A stretch of 64,000 bases of DNA. Source: Edaphochlamys debaryana. Taxonomy: Eukaryota; Chlorophyta; Chlorophyceae; Chlamydomonadales. The stretch spans positions 868,001 through 932,000 of the forward strand of contig JAEHOE010000025.1 of the NCBI GenBank assembly GCA_016858145.1, written 5' to 3'. Below are positions 30,690-41,673 of this stretch, piece after piece. The notes beneath the pieces were generated by a model, which saw only the letters and a program-made list of their open reading frames with translations, was not told where the DNA came from and did not search any database. Position 1 is the first letter of the stretch. Each line of letters starts with the position of its first letter. A program made the position numbers and the translations under genes.

Positions 30690-33197
30690 CTAATAGCTGT
30701 GCGTGGCGACGAGGAGGTTCTTCACAGCTACCACGAAGTCCTGTAGCGACGCACCCTCCCTCATCCCGCGCCTCGCGACGGTGGTGGCAGCCTGTCGGTG
30801 CAGGAGTGGAGGCAGGTGAGTGTGCATTCGCCGGGGCGGGGGCGGGAGTGTGCTTAAGGTTGGGGGGAGGGGAGTACTGAACCAGCCAAGTACCCACCAG
30901 CTGTACGAGGGTCGACCAGGACACGCGCGCCCTGAAGATCTGCAGGTCGTAAATGGCGGCGTACATGGTGTATAGTTGCGCGAGGAGGAGGTTGGCGGCG
31001 TTGTTGTTCTCGGTCTCCACCATCCACCACGACCAGTTCTCGTCGGACGGCCTCCGCGGTGCCCTTGCGAGGCTGAGTCCAACTCCTCGGAAGGGCAGGA
31101 CCGCGGAGAGGGGCTTGGGGACGTGTCCCTGCTGTCCGGTGGCACGAGGCGTCGCCCAGAGGTCGGGGTCGCCGAAGACATTGTTGATGCAGTTGACCAT
31201 GCGGACCAGGCGGTCTCGCAGGTTCTGGCCGCAGCCGATGACGATGGTGCGGAAGCGTGAGTCCATGATCTTGTGCGTGCCGACGTCCACGAAGTGGCTG
31301 ATGACCGTCTCATTGGCGCAGTCGCGGATAAGGTTGCGGGCGTCGGCGTTCAGCGTCCTGACCTGTAGGCCCACGTTCGGCACAGTCGCAGTCACCATGC
31401 TTTGCGTCCCCGGCCCGCGGTGCCACACGAGGTCGTGGGGGATGCTGAAGGTGCCCTCCACCACGGCGGGAACGGCGAACGCGGAGGAGACCTCGATGTG
31501 CAGGCACTTGAGCTTTATGAGCTGGTCGCTCGCGTTGCGGAGGGTACGCAGCGCGTCTTGCGTGGTGGGGTCGGGCCAGCGCAGGAACATCGCCTGCATC
31601 GTGACCTCCACCCCCGGCACTGGCGGGCCCTGCGACGCCGATGCGCCGTCGCTGCCGTGCTCCGAACGGTACCGGTCCGACCATCGCAGGAGCTCACACC
31701 GCGCGGCGATGGCGTAGAAGACCGTCGGCATCTCATCGAAGATCGCAGGCATGTTAGCGTACATGATGTCAACGGAGCGGATGTCCAGCAGCTCGCAGGT
31801 ATCGCTGCCGTCGGCGCTGGCCGGTGTGGTCTGTTCCAATGGGCCTGCTCCCCCTGCTGCATTGTTGCCGCCGCCGTCGTAAACGGCTCCCGGTTCACGG
31901 CGACCCGCGACCTCGGTCCCTTTCGTGAGCTCCTCCAGCAGCTGCAGTCTGCTGAGGAAGTCGTCGGACGGGTGCAGCCCCACGTAGTCCGCGCGCATGA
32001 GGGGGGTCAGCTTGAACAGTCGCAAGCTGAAGTCCAGGTTGGGGAGCATCGTCAGTCGCTCCAACAACTTCGGGGCGCCGTTGAGGTGGTGTAGGAATCT
32101 CAGGCGGACGCTGTCCGTGCCGTTGTTGGAGAGGAGCGTGTCTGCCGTGTGCATGATCAGGCGCTTCAGGCCGGGCATCACGGGCAGCATCCACCAGGGA
32201 TTTTGCTCCGTGAGGTAGTGCAACTGTAGCTGCGCCTCCCAGCCCAGCGTGAAGGTCACTACGCCGGGCCGGGCGCGGGGTTGGCTGTTGCCGTCGAGGG
32301 TCGCAGCCCGCAGAACTCAGGCAACGTCGAAGTCAGCGACGGTCCAGGACGTGATGTGCTGTGCCGATCTGAAGATCACCGCGAGGCTCCACGTGAAGAG
32401 GTCGGAGTCGCTTGGTCGCGCCTGTGTGACGGCAGCAAGGAGCTGTTGTTGGATGGCGAAGCGGCGACGCGGGAGGTCAGAGTTGCTGCGAGCAACACTC
32501 GCTCAAGCAGGCATGGGATCGTGCCCTTGATGTTGGGACACTGTCGGCGAGCGGTGGAACCCGGGTGCTTGCCCGTTGCGTTCCCCCTACTCACCAGGAT
32601 GTGTAGCCCCCGGGCGTAAGGGAATGCGGCCACGAGTGTCTGTATCAGGTCGCAGGGGATGAGGTGCGCGTCGAGGCGCGTTGCCAACTGGAGCGAGACG
32701 TCGTGCACGTTCCACCCGAGCCCTGGGCCCGTCGTCCACGCCCATTCTTGCTGCGCCTTGAAGTATGCTGCCCCGGCATCCACGTAATTGTCGATGGGGG
32801 AGTTGGGGGGCTTGGCTGGGAACCAGGGCTCCGCTGGCGTTTTGTCGCCCAGGTGGTTGCGGATGATGCAGTCCATGAGGAGGAGCAGGCGCCGGTTGCA
32901 CTCGTCGTTGTCAGCGGTCCGGACCATGACCTTCTGGACGTTCGCCGTGCGTTGCAGTAGGGCCCGCACTGAGTCCGTGATGTTATCCGGCATGAGGTCA
33001 ATCCTCAGGCAAAGCTCGTCCGTCTCCGCGTCAAAGATGCTCCTGAAGCTCTTGCACACCAGCCGGATTGCGTGCTTGTCGCATGGGTCAAACCGAGCCG
33101 CGCCCTTCTTCAGCTGCCAATGCAAGATAGTCTGCAGCAGTTTGGCTGACTCTTCAGGCGTACGGAAGGAAGGCTCCATGGCTTCCGCGAGCTCCAT
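30690..33197 (-). CDS. Cassette gene E, unit 1: LRR-like protein with F-box-like N terminus
   Basis: Four phase-0 exons join to 717 residues: 33197-32595 (donor GTGAGT), 32442-32326, 32229-30898 (donor GTGGGT) and 30791-30690. The start is ATG (MELAEAMEPSF). Residues 35-60 (KHAIRLVCKSFRSIFDAE) resemble the second half of an F-box, where VCKSFR parallels the usual VCRSWR; the first half is weak. The rest has irregular leucine-rich strands and helices (DSVRALLQRTANVQKVMVR; MPGLKRLIMHTADTLL; LLERLTMLPNLDFSLRLF; ASDQLIKLKCLHIEVS), as in F-box/LRR proteins that present substrates to SCF ubiquitin ligases. The tail ends FVVAVKNLLVATHSY. Exon 3 has tandem acceptors six bases apart. The second exon is supported by good composition but its GTTGCC donor is weak. 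This is the only copy of E whose exons are all open. Confidence 0.55.
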
Positions 33198-33308
33198 AGC
33201 AGCTGCTACGTCAGTGCGCGGAGCGTGCCGTAGCGTCAATGGCAATTTCACCCTCAAGCGTTGTTCTGAATATGTTGTGCAGCGGAAGTCAGCGTCCAAG
33301 CCGTTCTG

Positions 33309-33313
33309 TTACA
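33309..33313 (-). terminator. TGTAA polyadenylation signal of gene D, unit 1
   Basis: TTACA on the plus strand, 350 bp beyond the gene D stop and about 110 bp upstream of the gene E start codon. Conserved in all three units (53385-53389 in unit 3). It supports D and E being separate transcripts. Confidence 0.5.
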
Positions 33314-33660
33314 TCTCGTGGAATTGTGGAAGTTTCTTCCCACGGTGTGGTGGTTGCCCAATCGCGCCGTGCGCGTCGTGGGAGGGCGCGATGAGCCTCC
33401 CCCGTGGCCTCTACCCCTGGCTCTTTCCCCCCGCACCCGGCGCCCCCTTCGTCACAGCGCCTCTAAAACACAGCGTTGCTCGCGCCTCCATCATATGCCG
33501 ACCCCTGGCCATTTGCATGTGTGCGTCGGGCATCCCCCCCCCTCTCCAATCAAAACAGCTACATCACGGCGACACTTTACTGCCGAGAGCTCATTCACAC
33601 GTCGCCCCCCCAACCCTGTTTTTCCGGCCCTCGACCCCCACTGCCCCACGCCCATCCCTA

Positions 33661-35627
33661 TCAAATGTCGGGGTGCAAGCTGTACATGCGCTGAGTGCGC
33701 TCAATGATGAAGAGGAAGTCGTTCCCGCTGCAGCCGGGGCCTGCCTCCTTGAGTGCCTGCACGTAACGCACGGTAGCCGTTATGTAGCGTCGGGGCCTGC
33801 AAGTCCTAGAGGAACGAGTGTTCCCGTCGAGCATGGTTGATGCGTAGGGCCCCACATCTTCCACGATGACGTTCCACTCCTGGTCGCTTGCCAGGAAGTG
33901 GTTCCCGCTACTGCGGTCACCGTCTTGGTGATAAAACTCCTGCAGCAGCAGAGCTGCCGCCACACTGCACGACATACACGCGCAGGCCGTCCCCATCGGC
34001 CGGCGCGTTGGTGACGAGCGCGTGGGCAAAGAGCTCGGCCGCCCACTCCACGGTGGTGTGCTTGATGCCGTAGAGGTCGAGCGTGGAAATGGCATCGCGC
34101 AGATGGAGGGCGAAGGAGGTCGTGCTGACTATGATGATGGTGCGGGCGTCCGCCACCGTGAAGGCCCCGTGGCGGGTGTCCCTGAGTCTCGCTCGGGCGG
34201 CGCGGCACACACGCTCGTATGCTGCCTGAGCGGCCGCAGGCGAACGTGTGGCCCATGCCGATGACTTCATTGCCTCCAGATCGTGGTGGTACCGGTGGTA
34301 CCCCGCGTACGGAAACCACGTGAGGGTGGTGGGCACTCCCAGGACGCCCATCATGTCGACGACGTGGTCGCGGCGAGGTCGGTGCACCGTGATGTTCTGC
34401 GTCCCCACGTACCGGCAGAGCTTCAGGACTACTGCGACATCAACAAGCCCCTGCCGAATGTCCATTCCGCTTACGTGCGCGTGGCTGATGCGGAACGTGG
34501 GCGCTAGCGACGCCGGGTGAGCTTGAGCGGAGGCCTCCACCAGCAACGCAAGGGCGCACCACAGGTGTTGGTCGGTGTGGTCCAGGTGCACCAGCATCGT
34601 GTGAACGCTTGTGAGGCGTCGCCCTTCCAGTTGCGTCTGGTCAGGCAGGCTCCAGACCACCTCCACGTCGTCGCCGATTTGAAGCCGCGTCAGCTGCGGG
34701 GCAGCAGCCGGCGCGTGCACACACAAGCTCGCCGCCAAACCCGCGATGCTCGCTGGGTCGGGGGCGTAGATGAACATGTTGCGGCCGTTGACCTCCAGAG
34801 TCCGCAGTGCTGGGAAGCAGGGGAGAGCGGTGTGGAGGTTCTCCACGAGCCTGGGACAGCACTTGCGGTCTCGAGAGCCGACGACGAGCGTGGTCACGCA
34901 GGGCAGGCTGCAGCCTGTGAGGGCCTGCAGGCTGTCCATGCTGGGAAGCATCAGGCTGTTCAGCCGCGCACCCCAGAGCACGAGGGCATCGTGCAGGACG
35001 CTGTAGTCCGGTCCGTCCACCCCTTTCGGGAGGTCGGTCTCCAGCGTGAAGGCGGTCACGTTTGGGAACGTCTCGGCCACCGCGGCGAGGTCTTGCGGTG
35101 CGATGGGGTGGGCGTCGTAGTGCATTGACAAGCCCACAATCCGTACGTGCGAGACTTCCGCCCCTCTCGTGGTTGACTCACGGATGTACTGCAAGAGGTC
35201 GCGGAGTTGCGTGGGGTCGTCCGCGGGGTCGGCCGCGTGCAGGGTGATACACCTCAGTTGTTCCAGGGCGGCGAGCAGGCGGCCGACTTGATGTCCACCG
35301 CCCTTTCAAGGTGCTATGTCGGTCCGGGCATTGTTGAGCCCAGTGCGGGACTTGAGGAACACCGACTCGGTGTTGAGGTCAACGCATCCGCGAACCTCGC
35401 TGCTTACTAGCCTCAGTTAAGGCTCGAGGATAGTATTCCCCGTTTCAGCACGACGCCCAGAGCGTCAGTAAATGTCGGCACGTTGTGTCGCCCGAGGTAA
35501 GAGTTAGCGGCGGCCATTTCGTGGGAATGCAGGCTCGCCCTTGCCACCGGTCGCTGCCCGTGTGCTATCCACCGCGGTTGTATGTAGAGTGTGATGTATG
35601 TGAGAATTGCGCAGTGGCCTGCTTCAT
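33661..35627 (-). pseudogene. Cassette gene D, unit 1: frameshifted LRR-like gene
   Basis: Homologous over its full length to the intact 660-residue D of unit 3. Compared with units 2 and 3 it has lost one base near 35591 (between the start codon and TLYIQ), four T residues at about 35418 (TAACT-side of CTCGAGCC), and ten bases near 33960 (the TRVAA region). The longest remaining open stretch is 425 codons. Other differences are scattered substitutions. The protein would be interrupted soon after its N terminus, so this copy is almost certainly non-functional unless an unseen start is used. Confidence 0.7.
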
Positions 35628-35732
35628 AGAAGCGGCCCGGGATTCGTCCCAGCTGGCGGTACGGCCCAGGCGACTTCAACCGACCTCAACTGGCGTGGTG
35701 CCAGATGACGGCAGCGGTGCCAGGGCCGCAGC

Positions 35733-35737
35733 TTACA
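35733..35737 (-). terminator. TGTAA polyadenylation signal of gene C, unit 1
   Basis: TTACA on the plus strand, 32 bp beyond the gene C stop codon, in the typical green-algal position near the mRNA end. Conserved at 46807-46811 (unit 2) and in unit 3. It supports the reading frame chosen for the last exon of C. Confidence 0.65.
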
Positions 35738-35768
35738 GATGCTTGGGCGTTCACTGAAGGTAGAACGC

Positions 35769-37233
35769 CTAACCCAGCATGCTGGGCATGCGTGGCTCGT
35801 AGCCCCCGGCTTCGCTTGTTTTGAAGCGACGACCCAACAGTTGGCCAGCCTCAAACCTCGAGGCCGCATTGCTACCAAAGGCCTCAGCGTCAAGACTCGC
35901 TGGTCCTGCCTCGACGTCAAGTCCGTCCCCTACCGAAATGAATGCTGAGCCCCAGCCTCGGTCGCGGTTTCCTTGCCTAACCAATCTGCATGAGTCCGAG
36001 TCGCAACCCACACAAACAACACGCCTATGATCACTTCGCCACTGCCCTCTCACGTCTCTGCTTCACGGTCCACTCCTCGTCCCCAGACGTGTCGCCTACA
36101 TGCGCTGCAGGGGTGGTGGCACGATCCCCCACCCATCACTGTGTGGATTGCGTGGATTGGGTGAGGTGAATGACATCATCCTCATCGTAAGTGGCCCCCG
36201 CCCGTGCTGCCGCTGCCGTTGCTGCCACCTGCAGTCGGTGTTGCTCAGGGTCCGCCATGACCCCCGCGTCCCGAGCAACCATCGCGAGACGGTACAGCTC
36301 GCAGGCGGTGAGCTCCCTGACACTGGTCGCTAGAGGGTTGCTTTGATCAACCATCACCAGGCCCAGGAGATCAACCGTCTCGAGCGGGATGGCCTCGACG
36401 GTCGCCCCAAAGGAGGTCGTGAAAGCCTCGTCGTATGAAAGCACCAACCCGGGCAAGTACGCTCGCACGTCCAGGTAGATAGTCTGCTGCGTGGCAAAGT
36501 GATAGCAAACGTGACACCGTCATTGCAATGTGGACCACGCACCCGGCCCCACAGTGTTGAGAAGAATTAGTCTCACCGGCATGCAGTACAGAATCTCGGC
36601 GGAAGGCGGGTCCTTCCGCTTGGACAGGACAAGCGTGCACTCGGGGGTCATGTTGCGCATCTCCAGGGGCTTGCACTCCAGTGTGATCACACAGGCAGCG
36701 AGGCTGGTCGTGGCTCGTGTGTCACACACGACGTCCCCCACGGGCGGGTCCCCGGAGATGGGCATGAAGCCGCCCCTCTGGGTAGCGACAGTGAGGGCGT
36801 TTCCCACGATCACCTCCGGACGCGCCAGCAGTTTACTCGTGGACTTGAGCATGTTGTCCACCTAGTAGGGCATTGCGTTGAACTCTGGGACCCCTTATCG
36901 CAGCCGTCCGAAAGCTTTCTATTCTGAGAGCGTTTACCTGCTTGAAGGACCCACAGCGGCCAGCGGCCATGCTGTGGTGCAGCTTTCCGGTGTCCACAAT
37001 CTCCACGGCTTCTGCGCGCGACAAGACTAGGTGCGTGAGCATTGGTACATGCAGTTCTGCAGGGCTGGAAAATGCCAACGCCGCAGGGACTCACTGTAGA
37101 TGCTCAGCTCAGCGAGCTGGTCTGCGGTGGGGTTTCCCCTGCTCAACATGTTTTTAAGCCCCCGATGAATGGCACGATGCACCTGTTGCAAGGCGCCTCG
37201 GATGTCGGGCCAGACGCGGATTTGCAGCACCAT
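35769..37233 (-). CDS. Cassette gene C, unit 1: five-exon protein of unknown function
   Basis: Five exons join with correct phase to 368 residues: 37233-37095, 37056-36938, 36861-36577, 36486-36140 and 35985-35769. Donors are GTGAGT, GTAAAC, GTGAGA and GTGATG; acceptors end CAG, TAG, CAG and CAG. The first intron would be only about 38 nt, which is short. The N terminus is helical (ALQQVHRAIHRGLKNML). The core alternates strands and turns (EVIVGNALTVATQRGGFMP; SLAACVITLECKPLEM; CTLVLSKRKDPPSAEILYCMP; TIYLDVRAYLPGLVLSYDEAF; PLETVDLLGLVMVDQSN) and looks like one globular domain. I do not recognise the family. The C terminus is a Ser/Thr/Gln and Gly-rich tail. A 384-nt in-frame segment found in unit 3 is missing here. 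Confidence 0.5.
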
Positions 37234-37331
37234 GCTGTCTGCTCGTGGCCTCAATGGTCGGGAGCTAACGAAATCGGTCGTCTGAACAGTCGGTAGAGGG
37301 AAGCGAATGAAGGAAGCACTGCAGTAGTCCT

Positions 37332-37336
37332 TTACA
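37332..37336 (-). terminator. TGTAA polyadenylation signal of gene B, unit 1
   Basis: TTACA on the plus strand, about 200 bp beyond the gene B stop and 100 bp before the proposed gene C start. It supports starting C at 37233 rather than at the earlier ATG at 37410. Confidence 0.5.
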
Positions 37337-37532
37337 GGCTGAACAATGTTGTACGGACGGATCACTTGGAGGACCCTCCCTGAAGTCACGCAAGCCTTAG
37401 CCCATCCCATATCGACGCACTAGTCCCAAACTCTCCAGTTTCGCCGTCTACTTGCTACCCTGCGGCTCCAGTGTGTTCAGAACAACACCAACATACGCCC
37501 CCCTCCCTCGCGAGGCTCAGTCGCTCACAACA

Positions 37533-38933
37533 TCAGTCCTCGTCCTCCTCCGTTCCCGTGCGCCACTCACTTGAATCCCCGCTAACTGATTCCGTCTCCT
37601 CCGAGCCGCTCATACTGCTCTCGTCCTCTCCATCCTCCTCCGATATGAAGTCACTGTCGCCGCTGTCCTCGTCGCCACTGGCACTCGGGCCGCTGCTGGA
37701 GGGCTCGCTTGTCAGCGCCTCGTCGTCGCACCACAAATCCAGAGCCTCTAACGCCGCTACAAGCGGCAGCGGCGCACTCGCCCAGGACGGCGGCGTCTTG
37801 TAGCCCATCGCGCTGAGGGTGAGCTGGGCGGCGAGGGGAAAGCCGTGGCGGTCCTGCTCCCCAAAGACACTCCGGCCATTCACCACGCAACTCCCCAGCG
37901 TCTGCGCGATGCGCGGGGATTCTGCAAGCGCCAGCGCCGCGCCGACCACCGCCGGGGTCCACCGGGGCTCGTCAGCGCCCCGCGCTCCGCCAATTATTCG
38001 GCAGGGCAGCAGCTTAGAGCACGCCAGCGCTGACGACGAGATCAGCGCTCGGTGCGCCTCCGAACCCGCGACCGATTGCGCGCGGCTCGACACATTGTCG
38101 CCACCCTCGCCGGCGCAAGGGCCGGCGTCCAGGCGCGGGTACAGCGTGAAGAGGTCGAACGAGTCGCGTGGCCCCCGGCCCATGACAGCGTGTCGCGCGC
38201 CAAAGGAATAGGCGGCGTGGATTCCGTCATCAGCGTCAATGGCATACAACGTCGCTGCTGCCTCACGGTCGGTGGCACATGCCGGGCACAGGCACGACAC
38301 TACCGTCGCTGGCCGCGATGTTCTCTGACTCTGTCTGTACGTCGGGAGCCCGCCCACTACCGAAAACGCTAGCCCCGGGAATTGCTCGTGCGCTGCCACC
38401 AGCCCGCCCTCTATCAGGTGCGAGGCTGCGGACAGCATGCCCACCTCCGACCGGGCTTGCTCCGCGATGGCTCAACGCACGGCAACGCTACCCGGGCTGT
38501 CGTCGGCTAGCCATCGCGCCCCGCGCAAAAGGCGGATGAGGTGCTCCAGCTGCGCTGCCGTCATGACAGGAACAGACCTGGGCTCCCGCTCCCAGATGCT
38601 CCCCCGCTTGGCGCTCACCGTCATGACCTTGCCATCAGGTGGGACCGAGAACGTTGCGCCCTCGCCGGAGCTGTTCATCGCGGCGCACGACGAGCCCGCT
38701 GCGGCGCTGTTCGACACGACGGCAGCCACCCGCTGCAGGGCCAGCGCGGCCGCGAGCGTCGGCAGCTGGAGAGGCGCCGGTCCGTCCAGCGCGGCGGACC
38801 ACGGCAGGACGGTCATGTTGCTCCCTCGCTTGTACGTTGAGGCCAACGTTGCCGCGCGCGGCGCGCTCGGACTGGAGGTCAGACCACCCTCCTGGCTCTC
38901 GCCCTGCGTTTCATTGATTGCGAAGGCGTTCAT
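37533..38933 (-). CDS. Cassette gene B, unit 1: acidic-tailed protein, one in-frame TGA
   Basis: Unrecognised. A continuous frame of 467 codons starts at ATG 38933 (MNAFAINETQGES) and ends at TGA 37533, interrupted only by an in-frame TGA at 38474-38472 (residue 154). After the TGA the frame continues AIAEQARSEVGMLSAASH. This part contains VVSCLCPACATDREAA with a CxxC pair, ATLYAIDADDGIHAAYSFG, an Ala-rich helical domain, and a C-terminal tail of about 55 residues very rich in Asp, Glu and Ser. Such tails occur in chromatin and histone-binding proteins; that function is inference only. The TGA may lie in an intron, since unit 3 carries TGTA extra just there, or mark a real break. The start codon overlaps the stop of gene A (TGATG). 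Confidence 0.4.
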
Positions 38934-40959
38934 CAGCAGCGAGAAAACAGCGCTGCTGTTAGGGGCCGAACCATAAGTAGAATCGCGGCCGTGTGATCCA
39001 GACCAGACGTATGGCTCCCGCCGTGCGCACCTCGTCGTGGGCTGCGTCGGTTCTCGCCCCGCCCTTGGCGCGCGATGGCCTGCCTCCACCTGCCCGGGGA
39101 GTTGCGCCGCTGCTTCCCAGCGTTCCCCCGCTCTCCGCCGTGGACCACGCCGCGACCCGCGCCCTTTCCGCCAGCTGACAGGCCGCCGTCCTGAGGGAAG
39201 GGATCCAATGTCGGAGAGGAGGCTCGTTAGCCGGACGCTCAAGTCCGCTCGATGAACAATGGCGCTGACTCTCCAACGACCATCGGTCGGCGAACCTACC
39301 TTCCCTGCGCTGTAGTCGCTGTCGTCGTCGTCCCCGCCGCCCTCCCCGCGGCGCCGCTTGTTAGATGCCGGCCGGCAGGGCTGCACAAGGCCATGCAGGG
39401 GCGAGCGACGGTTGGACAGAGCACGGCCGCGACCATAGTTTACGGGAAGCGTGCAAACTGCCAACTTCTCCGCGTTACTCCTCGCACCTTGGATGACGGC
39501 TTCCTCGTCCGCTCGCCGCTGCCGCCACCCTCGCCCGCACCGGACCCGATGTTCCGGCCTACGCCAGCGGCCGGGCCCTCGGCTCCGCCCGCGGCGTAGG
39601 TGCGCCCCCCAGCCGCCCGGCCCCCAGTGTCGAGCGCGTCTCCGAGGTTGGAAGGCGGCCGGCCGACCTGCGGCCGGACTCGCCGCCATTTCGTCGCGAA
39701 CGCCTTGATGTTGTACACCGGCCCACCCTCTTGGACCAACCACGAGGACCGCATCACGTCGAAAACCCACTTGCGCACCGGCCGGATCTTGAAGAGGCCG
39801 TCACCCAGGTCCCAGAATTCCGCGAGTCCGAGGAAGCTCACATCGCTGCTCGGCCAGAACTCGAACCAGACCTTGCGGACCGAGGACCGGGCGGCGCTGA
39901 CGATGGCCACGGGTGTCTGGTAGACCGTCGCGTCGTCGGTGACCTTGACCAGTATCTGCGAACGTTCAACGGGGTGCGATAACCGCAGGGGCGTGAGAAG
40001 CGAGGACGGCGAGTAAGCACAACGAGTCACGCTGCCTTCCTGAGAGATGTCGCGGGCTCGCGCTTGAGTACCCAGCCTTTTCCACACGGCCCATTGTGTC
40101 AGGAAACACCCCTAGGCAAGGCCCAACTTTGCCAACACCCACCGGCACCGCCAGCGCCATCTCGGCCACCCCTGGGGCGGAGGGTGGCGGCATGCTGCAG
40201 GCGCTCTCTCCGCTTGCAGGCGCTTCCGATGCCGCAGACGGAGCGGGGACGCACCTCCAACTCTCCTCGCCACCCGCGGTCTCTGGTTTGTTCGAGACCG
40301 GCATCAGCAGGTCCCGCAGGGCCGTCTCCCGCACCATGTGCACGCGTTCCAGGCTGCTGGCGTTCTTGAACTCGTCTGCCAGACAGATGATGCCCAAAAA
40401 GTCGCACGCGAGGGTCCCGTCTCCACCGTCGAACACGGCACCGGGGTCGGTGAGGTCGGCAACCCTCAACGGCGCCGATGTCACGTCGTTGGGGTTGAGC
40501 GGCTGGGGCGCCACGTAGACGAGTGGCGTCACCATCGTCGTGCCCGCGTCTTTATAGAAGTCCACGAGCTGCAAAGAGGGCAGAATCTGTCGCAATTGTA
40601 GGCGTGGGACCTGTCACCCTCGGCTCCGCACTCTCACCGTTCCCAGTCGGAGTTCATTAATCTCGTTCTGGAGCTCGTATCTCCGGGCCCTTGGTGCAGC
40701 CTGGTTGGCAGCCTGGTTCGCTGTTGTGCGGTCATTCACGAGGCCTGCGAAGGGCGAGGCACGAAATTGCAGTGGATGGTTGCCGGGCGATCGGCAGCAT
40801 TGTCAGACTCACCAGTGAAGTACCCCTGCGCTCCTGAGAGCAGCCGCGATTGGCGAGTTTTCCCCCGCGTCCAGCTTTTCTCTTTTGGTCTTTTGCTGCT
40901 TTTCTGATCAAGTGCTTGATGGAATCTGAGCTAATACTCAGCGGAGAGATGAGGCTCAT
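38933..40959 (-). CDS. Cassette gene A, unit 1: nuclear-type basic/acidic protein
   Basis: Six exons join in phase to 492 residues: 40959-40813, 40712-40638, 40568-40143, 39955-39541, 39457-39300 and 39190-38933. The N terminus is basic with a nuclear-localisation-like run (KAAKDQKRKAGRGGK). A short coiled coil follows (RARRYELQNEINELRL). A folded region comes next (LVDFYKDAGTTMV; LACDFLGIICLADEF; LERVHMVRETALRDLL), then an Ala/Ser/Pro linker. A Trp-rich domain (KVWFEFWPSSDVSFLGLAEFWDLGDGLFKIRPV; RKWVFDVMRSSWL) has a bromo-adjacent or wing-like look but no family I can name. Then come a Gly-rich stretch, a second basic/acidic block (NKRRRGEGGGDDDDSDYSAGK) and a very basic tail. Exon 2 has tandem CAG acceptors 12 bases apart. 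Units 2 and 3 lack exons 1-2, so this is the only potentially complete A. Confidence 0.5.
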
Positions 40960-41164
40960 GGCTAGCTTCCTTGTGCTCGTGCCACCGCTGCATTCAAACG
41001 TCCGCAGCGGCGCTCGGCTTCAGACCACGGTGTTTCTTGTAGCAGAGCAAGCACAATTCCGAGTGGTGTCGTCGTGATTGTCAGGGCCTCAGGGCGACGG
41101 CCTGCACGAACGGTCATGTCGTACGACTCCGGGCCTTTTAGTCCGCGCTGACCAGCTTTCCAGA
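40960..41164 (-). promoter_or_regulatory. Promoter region of gene A, unit 1
   Basis: About 205 bp between the gene A start codon and the left end of unit 2. Assigned as promoter/5' UTR by position only; no TATA box seen. Confidence 0.3.
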
Positions 41165-41673
41165 CAAGGCTGGTAGCCAGGAGGACCGTAGCTCAGCCCG
41201 TGGGTCCAGTGATGCACCACAGAGTTGTTACAAGGTGTGAGCGGCGGGGCATGGGCCGTGTCTTGTGGGAAGCACCGAACATGGCTCGCCAGTCCGAGTC
41301 AGTCGCGAAGGTATGGGATGCCTAGTTCTAAATGATTGCTGGGTATAATAGAGTACAGCCATGCATGTGAACGTATTGCAGGGCATGGATTGGAAAGTAC
41401 TGTCCAGTTGTCTATGTTAACCAAGATGGCAGCCATGGGAGGTTTATGCACATGTGGAATGAACAAGGAGCGCGTCGGTAACCCAGCCGATGAAAAAACG
41501 CAGCCGACCGACCATGACCGACCGACCGACCGACCGACCATGAATGAATGCCCCGTCACCACCCCCACCCCCCTGCCAACCATGAGGATGGCCTGTGGGT
41601 CTGCAGTGATGCCCTCCTACTAGCTGTGCATGGCGACGAGGAGGTTCTTCACAGCTTCCACGAAGTCCTGTAG

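Larger units (their letters stand above)
30208..41164. repeat. Cassette unit 1 of an ~11-kb tandem array (complete)
   Basis: Begins with ACAAGGCTGGTAGCCAGGAGG, which recurs at 41165 where unit 2 begins. It carries five minus-strand genes: A (40959-38933), B (38933-37533), C (37233-35769), D (35627-33661) and E (33197-30690). The sequence from 40600 to 41164, including the first two exons and promoter of gene A, exists only in this unit. No target-site duplication or clear terminal inverted repeat is visible. Confidence 0.9.

Noticed and set aside
32317..32319. Selenocysteine codon in gene E (in-frame TGA followed by open frame)
   Set aside because: The TGA falls inside an intron in the four-exon phase-0 model (32325-32230), so no recoding is required.
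34517..35128. Plus-strand frames of ~200 codons opposite gene D (also in units 2 and 3)
   Set aside because: Mirror of the coding minus strand; the minus frame is 660 codons long in unit 3 with LRR-like periodicity.
30208..41164. Terminal inverted repeats of the cassette (GGCTGGTAGCC at the left, GCTGGTCAGC reversed at the right)
   Set aside because: Only six to eight matching bases and no target-site duplication, so no better than chance.
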